A DNA stretch of 9,073 nucleotides from an uncultured Lachnospiraceae bacterium. GTDB taxonomy: Bacteria > Bacillota > Clostridia > Lachnospirales > Lachnospiraceae. Each line of letters begins with the position of its first letter. Positions within the stretch are counted from its first letter, which is position 1. The translations under genes and the position numbers were made by a program. This document shows positions 5,936 through 9,073 of this stretch, one piece after another. Location: positions 1-9,073 of the forward strand of contig CAMQOJ010000149.1 in assembly GCA_947003375.1 (NCBI GenBank), read 5' to 3'. The notes under the pieces were generated by a model that was not told where the DNA came from, searched no databases, and was given only the letters and a program-made list of their open reading frames with translations.

Positions 5936-6997
5936 TCAATCCAGCACGATCTCCCTGTGCTGCTCGGCGGAATCATAGATGGCCTGCAAAATCTTGGCCG
6001 TCTTCAGCACGGTGTCGATATGGGAGGGCAGCTTCTCCCCGGTGCGGATGCATCTGACGAAGGAGTCTATCTCCGTCTGGAACATGTCCTCGCTCTTTCC
6101 CTCGGGGGTGAATTTCACCAGCGCGTCATGCTCCGCGGTGTACACGGTGAAGTCCCCGCCGTACTGCAGGCGGATGCCACCCTTGTCGCCCATGAAGTCG
6201 ATGAAGGTCTCGCTCTCGCCGATGTTCTGCGCCCAGGCGCCGTGCATGGTGAAGGTGGGGCCGTCGGTGCGGATCAGGGCGGTGACGGAATCGTCCACGT
6301 CATAGATGCCGTCCTTCACGGGAGGGCCTGCCCACATATCCTTGTAGGTATATCCCTCAATGTCCCTGCCCAGCTTGCAGAAGGTCTCGCCGGACACGGT
6401 GAGGGCCTTGGGATCGCCCAGGCAGTACATGGTCAGATCCAGATAATGCACGCCCCAGTCGATCAGCACGCCGCCGCCGGCAATCTCCTTGGTGGTGAAG
6501 GCGCCGCCCAGCCCGGGGATGCTCCTGTGGGCCCGGAAGCTGATGTATACATGGTAGATCTCTCCCAGGCGGCCTTCCTGGATGTACTCGCGGATGCGGT
6601 TCACCTGGTTGTTGAACCGGTTCACAACGCCGATGTTCAGCACCTTGCCGCTCTCATGCTGGGCCTGCTGCATGGCCACCGCCTCCTCGTAGATCCTGGC
6701 CGCGGGTTTCTCGCAGAGCACGTTCTTGCCCGCCTTCAGCGCATCTATGGAAATCACGGAGTGCATCAGGTTAGGGGTGCAGACGGATACGGCTTCCACC
6801 TCAGGGTCTGCCAGCACTTCCTTGTAGTCCACCACAGCCTTGCCGCAGCCGTACTTCTCCACGGCAGCCTCCGCCCGCTCCGGGATGATGTCGCAGAAAT
6901 ACTTGATCTCCACATCCTCGTTCTTCATGTAAGAGGGGATGTGGGCGCTGTTGGCGATGGTTCCGCAGCCGATGATTGCCACTTTCATTTTGTCCAT
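5936..6997 (-). CDS. Gfo/Idh/MocA family NAD(P)-dependent oxidoreductase
   Basis: Dehydrogenase of the glucose-fructose oxidoreductase / inositol dehydrogenase type, usually acting on a sugar, inositol or sugar acid. Of 353 residues, the N-terminal Rossmann fold has GCGTIA (10-15) in the GxGxxA position, followed by an acidic residue at a strand end (Asp36). CEKP (95-98) carries the expected catalytic Lys97. The C-terminal domain has GGGVLIDWGVHYLDL (174-188), with Asp180 and His184 in the usual D-x3-H arrangement. Length is normal and no signal peptide is seen, so it is cytosolic. Start: ATG at 6997 with AAAGGAG (7007-7013) at 9 nt. It has its own candidate promoter and a leader hairpin. The neighbouring esterase may act on the same substrate (for example removing acyl groups), but terminators separate the two genes, so the link is only suggested by position. 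Confidence 0.93.
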   Translation of the reverse strand: MDKMKVAIIGCGTIANSAHIPSYMKNEDVEIKYFCDIIPERAEAAVEKYGCGKAVVDYKEVLADPEVEAVSVCTPNLMHSVISIDALKAGKNVLCEKPAARIYEEAVAMQQAQHESGKVLNIGVVNRFNNQVNRIREYIQEGRLGEIYHVYISFRAHRSIPGLGGAFTTKEIAGGGVLIDWGVHYLDLTMYCLGDPKALTVSGETFCKLGRDIEGYTYKDMWAGPPVKDGIYDVDDSVTALIRTDGPTFTMHGAWAQNIGESETFIDFMGDKGGIRLQYGGDFTVYTAEHDALVKFTPEGKSEDMFQTEIDSFVRCIRTGEKLPSHIDTVLKTAKILQAIYDSAEQHREIVLD

Positions 6998-7016
6998 AGC
7001 TATGTTCTCCTTTCAG

Positions 7017-7032
7017 GCCCCTGTCCAGGGGC
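7017..7032 (-). promoter_or_regulatory. Leader hairpin just before the oxidoreductase ribosome-binding site
   Basis: GCCCCTG and CAGGGGC (7 bp, 2-nt spacer; effectively a 6-bp stem with a 4-nt loop) end 3 nt upstream of the AAAGGAG site on the transcript. It does not cover the site itself. It may protect the mRNA 5' end or affect initiation. Confidence 0.45.
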
Positions 7033-7047
7033 ACCCTATGTATCTTC

Positions 7048-7076
7048 ATTCTGCCATAGATATAGTAAAAAGACAA
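7048..7076 (-). promoter_or_regulatory. Candidate promoter for the oxidoreductase gene
   Basis: TTGTCT (7071-7076), 17 nt, CAGAAT (7048-7053) on the minus strand. An overlapping alternative is TTGAAA (7083-7088), 18 nt, TATATC (7059-7064), but its -35 box would run into the upstream terminator. Either places the start of transcription 40-60 nt before the gene, with the 7017-7032 hairpin in the leader. Confidence 0.5.
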
Positions 7077-7086
7077 TACTTTTTTC

Positions 7087-7122
7087 AAAAAAGGAATGGC
7101 TCCGATACAGGCAGCCATTCCT
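7087..7122 (-). terminator. Rho-independent terminator of the esterase gene
   Basis: Arms 7113-7122 and 7092-7101 form a perfect 10-bp stem (AGGAATGGCT with AGCCATTCCT) and an 11-nt loop, immediately followed on the minus strand by a run of six T (7087-7092). It lies 28 nt beyond the esterase stop codon and separates it from the oxidoreductase transcript. Confidence 0.88.
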
Positions 7123-7150
7123 CTTTTAGGGTATTCTATTCTCTATCCTC

Positions 7151-8710
7151 TCAGTGCTGTATCTGGGGCTTCTGCTTGGCCATCATCCTGGCAAGCACAG
7201 GGCCCATGCATTTTCCAAGGACAGGGATCAGCTCGTGGTCGAAATTCTCCTTGACTTCGCTCTCCTTGCCGATGACCAGCGTGTACTCGGTCTCCGGTGT
7301 GGAAACGGGCCAGTTGGGCACTTCCGGATTCTGGGGATTGCCGGTCCTGGCAAAGGCCATGACGGAGTCGAATATCAGCTTCTCCACCCGCTCCGTGACG
7401 CCCTGCTCCTGGGTGTAGGGGGCAAGCTCCGTGTTGTGGAAGAAGTAGGGGATGTCCGCGCAGTGCCAGGGCGTCCTGCCGCCGTCAAAGTTCATGTCCA
7501 GGTTGAACAGGTAGGGCCATACGCCGCCGCTGCAGTTCGCCCTGGTTTTGATGTACTCGATCTCCGGCCCCCGGAACATGAAGTCCATGGTCATGATGTC
7601 CACCGGGTTGCGCTCCGGGTAGGCTTTCCGGAAGAGGTCGAGGAGCTCTTTGGATTCCTCCTTGCCCACTTCCCCTTCCACATAGGCCGCGCCTGCCTCC
7701 GGGGTCATCTCCGCTTTCTTGTAAGGGGTGGGTGCAAAGGAGCCGAACTCTCCGAACACGCTGCCCACCATCATGGGCACATGCTCCGTCTCCCTGCGGA
7801 AGCCATTGACCACGGGATCCCCTGCATAGAAACCGTTCTTGTAGGGCGCTCCGCCCACATACTCACCGGCCTTCTCCAGGGCGGGCTTGACTTTATTGTA
7901 AGCGGCAGCCAGCGCATCGTAGGGCACTGTCTCCAGGGCTTTCACATCCTCTACCTTCAGCTCTTCCATCAGCGCCTTGCCCAGCTTCTCGCCGTTTCCG
8001 GTGCAGTCTGCCATCAGGCCGCCCAGGACGCCGCTCATGTTGATGCCCTTGGCGAACAGGCCGTCCGCCGCCGGGGTCTGGAGCAGGGTGGTGACTTTGG
8101 CGCCGCCGCCGGACTGTCCGAAGATGGTCACGTTCTCCGGATCTCCGCCGAAGCTTTCGATGTTGTCATGGATCCATTTCAGGGCGGCCACCAGGTCGTC
8201 CGTGCCCGCGTTGCCGGAGTTTGCGTACTCCTCCCCGAAAGGAGACAGGTCGCAGTAGCCAAGGACATTGAGCCTGTGGTTCACGGAAACCACCACCACC
8301 TGGCCCAGCTTGCACATGTTCTCCCCCTCATAGGCGATCTGCTCGATGGAGGAGCCTGCGAAGAATCCGCCCCCGTGGAGCCATACCATGACGGGGCGCT
8401 TCTCCCCGTCCAGGCCCGGGCTCCATACGTTCAGGTTCTGGCAGTCCTCATTCATGACCCAGAACCGGTGGGGCACCATCAGCTCGCCGCCGGGCTTGCC
8501 CAGATCCATAAGGGGGCACACATAGCCGTAGCTCGTGGCCTGGAACACGCCCTCCCAGGGCTCTACCGGCTCCGGCGCGTGGAAGCGCTTTGCCTTGGCG
8601 TAGGGGATCCCCTTGAAGATGTACATGTCGTCATAGAAATAGCCACGTACCTTTCCCTTGTCGGTGTCCACCACGGCTGTCTGCTCGTCGTAGATGAATT
8701 TTTTCTCCAT
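7151..8710 (-). CDS. Type B carboxylesterase (para-nitrobenzyl esterase-like)
   Basis: Serine hydrolase of the alpha/beta-hydrolase fold, type B carboxylesterase/lipase family, splitting carboxylic esters. The 519-residue protein is of normal length and has every key feature: EDCQNLNVW (88-96, second family signature), the oxyanion-hole HGGGF (112-116), the nucleophile elbow GQSGG (198-202) with Ser200, a Glu in SVFGEFG (Glu321) as the likely acid, and PWHCADIPYFF (415-424) with His416. There is no signal peptide, so it is cytosolic and probably acts on imported small esters. Start: ATG at 8710 with GGAGGG (8720-8725) at 9 nt; an in-frame upstream ATG at 8830 would overlap the GNAT gene and the operator-like repeats, adding 40 atypical residues. 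A clear terminator follows it. The physiological substrate is unknown; the neighbouring Gfo/Idh dehydrogenase hints at acylated sugar or plant-derived compounds. Confidence 0.94.
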   Translation of the reverse strand: MEKKFIYDEQTAVVDTDKGKVRGYFYDDMYIFKGIPYAKAKRFHAPEPVEPWEGVFQATSYGYVCPLMDLGKPGGELMVPHRFWVMNEDCQNLNVWSPGLDGEKRPVMVWLHGGGFFAGSSIEQIAYEGENMCKLGQVVVVSVNHRLNVLGYCDLSPFGEEYANSGNAGTDDLVAALKWIHDNIESFGGDPENVTIFGQSGGGAKVTTLLQTPAADGLFAKGINMSGVLGGLMADCTGNGEKLGKALMEELKVEDVKALETVPYDALAAAYNKVKPALEKAGEYVGGAPYKNGFYAGDPVVNGFRRETEHVPMMVGSVFGEFGSFAPTPYKKAEMTPEAGAAYVEGEVGKEESKELLDLFRKAYPERNPVDIMTMDFMFRGPEIEYIKTRANCSGGVWPYLFNLDMNFDGGRTPWHCADIPYFFHNTELAPYTQEQGVTERVEKLIFDSVMAFARTGNPQNPEVPNWPVSTPETEYTLVIGKESEVKENFDHELIPVLGKCMGPVLARMMAKQKPQIQH

Positions 8711-8814
8711 AATGAATTGCCCTCCGTTTCTTAAAGTTTTATTATTTATACTGCTTAACGATTTCACTTGCCGTGAAACCAGACTGCATAACGCTGACTG
8801 GTTCATTCGCATGA
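8711..8814 (-). promoter_or_regulatory. Control region of the esterase gene
   Basis: The 104-nt gap has a TATAAA -10 candidate (8745-8750) but no consensus -35: 17 nt upstream stands CGGCAA (8768-8773). That spot is the centre of a palindrome (8762-8778), and copies of a repeated 11-bp motif lie over the -10 (8750-8760) and upstream (8783-8793). A promoter with a poor -35 box and dense symmetric sites suggests control by DNA-binding regulators. Confidence 0.5.
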
Positions 8815-8849
8815 TTACATTAGGCAGCATTCAGCGTTATGCAGTATAA
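8746..8849. repeat. Three copies of ACTGCWTAACG around the GNAT-esterase junction
   Basis: Plus-strand copies at 8750-8760 (ACTGCTTAACG) and 8783-8793 (ACTGCATAACG), and an inverted copy at 8835-8845. The last two extend to a perfect 15-bp inverted repeat (8783-8797 with 8831-8845, 33-nt spacer). The first and last match over 14 of 15 bp as TTATACTGCWTAACG (8746-8760 with 8835-8849). The inverted copy lies inside the 3' end of the GNAT coding sequence. Function is unknown: operator array, long-loop hairpin, or recombination-type site. Confidence 0.8.
8762..8778. promoter_or_regulatory. Operator-like palindrome at the -35 position
   Basis: TTTCAC (8762-8767) and GTGAAA (8773-8778) are perfect 6-bp inverted half-sites around a 5-bp centre. 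The centre coincides with the expected -35 hexamer of the esterase promoter. It could bind a dimeric regulator. As a hairpin it would be weak. Confidence 0.5.
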
Positions 8850-9073
8850 CCACTTCTGTACTAACGATAGAAAACCCGTTTTTCAGATACATCTTGATGG
8901 CTCCCTGATTCCAATCCGCAACATGCAGGACAATTGGCGAAATATTGCTGTTTTGCAAACGGGAAACAGCAAATTTCAACAATGTTTCTCCATAGCCCGT
9001 CCTTTGAAAACTTTTTTCCACCACCAGGCCATCAATTTCATTGTCGTATATGGCAACGGAACCAATCAATTTT
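8815..9073 (-). CDS. GNAT family N-acetyltransferase (5' part missing)
   Basis: C-terminal 85 residues of a GCN5-related acetyltransferase, which moves an acetyl group from acetyl-CoA to an amine or protein N terminus. The frame is open to the right edge, so the start is outside; the TTG at 9067-9069 is an internal Leu (KLIGSVAI), not a start. Motif A is clear: DGLVVEKSFQRTGYGETLLKFAV, with Q-R-T-G-Y-G as the acetyl-CoA pyrophosphate loop. It is followed by the usual LHVADWNQGAIKMYLKNGF (motif B, ending in the common 'Y.k.GF' element). The product ends HNAECCLM, and its last codons lie within one copy of the 11-bp repeat. A sampled line (8941-9000) is 38% GC, against about 70% in the oxidoreductase gene, suggesting recent acquisition. 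Substrate unknown. Confidence 0.88.
   Translation of the reverse strand, partial: KLIGSVAIYDNEIDGLVVEKSFQRTGYGETLLKFAVSRLQNSNISPIVLHVADWNQGAIKMYLKNGFSIVSTEVVILHNAECCLM

Noticed and set aside
5882..7129. 415-codon plus-strand open frame opposite the Gfo/Idh gene
   Set aside because: Antisense to a gene with intact family motifs; translation is rich in His, Gly, Val and Leu without recognisable domains. A shadow of codon bias.
7154..8734. 526-codon plus-strand open frame opposite the carboxylesterase
   Set aside because: Covers the esterase gene in antisense; the opposite strand has a full catalytic triad and a terminator. The length reflects rarity of TTA, CTA and TCA codons in the real gene.
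8711..8830. Longer start for the carboxylesterase
   Set aside because: It would overlap the GNAT gene and the repeat array; GGAGGG at 8720-8725 supports the ATG at 8710.
8746..8849. CRISPR array
   Set aside because: The three motif copies are short, include an inverted copy and have unequal spacing; no cas gene is nearby.

Overview
The window looks like chromosomal DNA from an anaerobic gut Firmicute, most likely a Lachnospiraceae-type Clostridia. The evidence is strong AGGAGG-type ribosome-binding sites, a MATE pump and an ABC exporter of Clostridia type, a protein recognised as DUF4869, and mostly GC-rich genes with AT-richer islands. This placement comes from protein flavour and composition only. 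No rRNA, tRNA, CRISPR array, transposase or phage gene was seen.

Layout, left to right. 1-849 (minus): N-terminal membrane half of an ABC exporter, cut by the left edge. 850-1017: leader packed with inverted repeats. 1018-1755 (minus): truA, tRNA pseudouridine synthase. 1756-1956: divergent promoter region. 1957-3294 (plus): MATE efflux pump, the only plus-strand gene. 3366-4307 (minus): nucleoside hydrolase-family protein with a variant active site. 4379-5365 (minus): P-loop ATPase of unknown function. 5349-5822 (minus): DUF4869 protein, whose 3' end overlaps the start of the ATPase gene. 5936-6997 (minus): Gfo/Idh/MocA-type NAD(P)-dependent oxidoreductase. 7151-8710 (minus): type B carboxylesterase. 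8815-9073 (minus): C-terminal part of a GNAT acetyltransferase, cut by the right edge.

Transcription units. Esterase and oxidoreductase are adjacent and co-oriented, but a clear rho-independent terminator and a new promoter separate them, so they are probably separate transcripts. A second hairpin follows the oxidoreductase. The DUF4869 and ATPase genes overlap by 17 bp and are very probably translationally coupled; the nucleoside hydrolase follows 71 nt later with no visible terminator and may be read from the same transcript. truA and the MATE gene diverge from overlapping candidate promoters.

The most interesting parts are: (1) the DUF4869/ATPase pair, a lower-GC two-gene unit of unknown function whose ATPase carries a C-terminal region with Toprim-like spacing of acidic residues; (2) the 8711-8850 control region upstream of the esterase, which holds three copies of an 11-bp motif, a perfect 15-bp inverted repeat straddling the GNAT stop codon, and a separate 17-bp palindrome centred on the expected -35 position; and (3) the double-hairpin leader before the ABC exporter, which may be a dispersed intergenic repeat.
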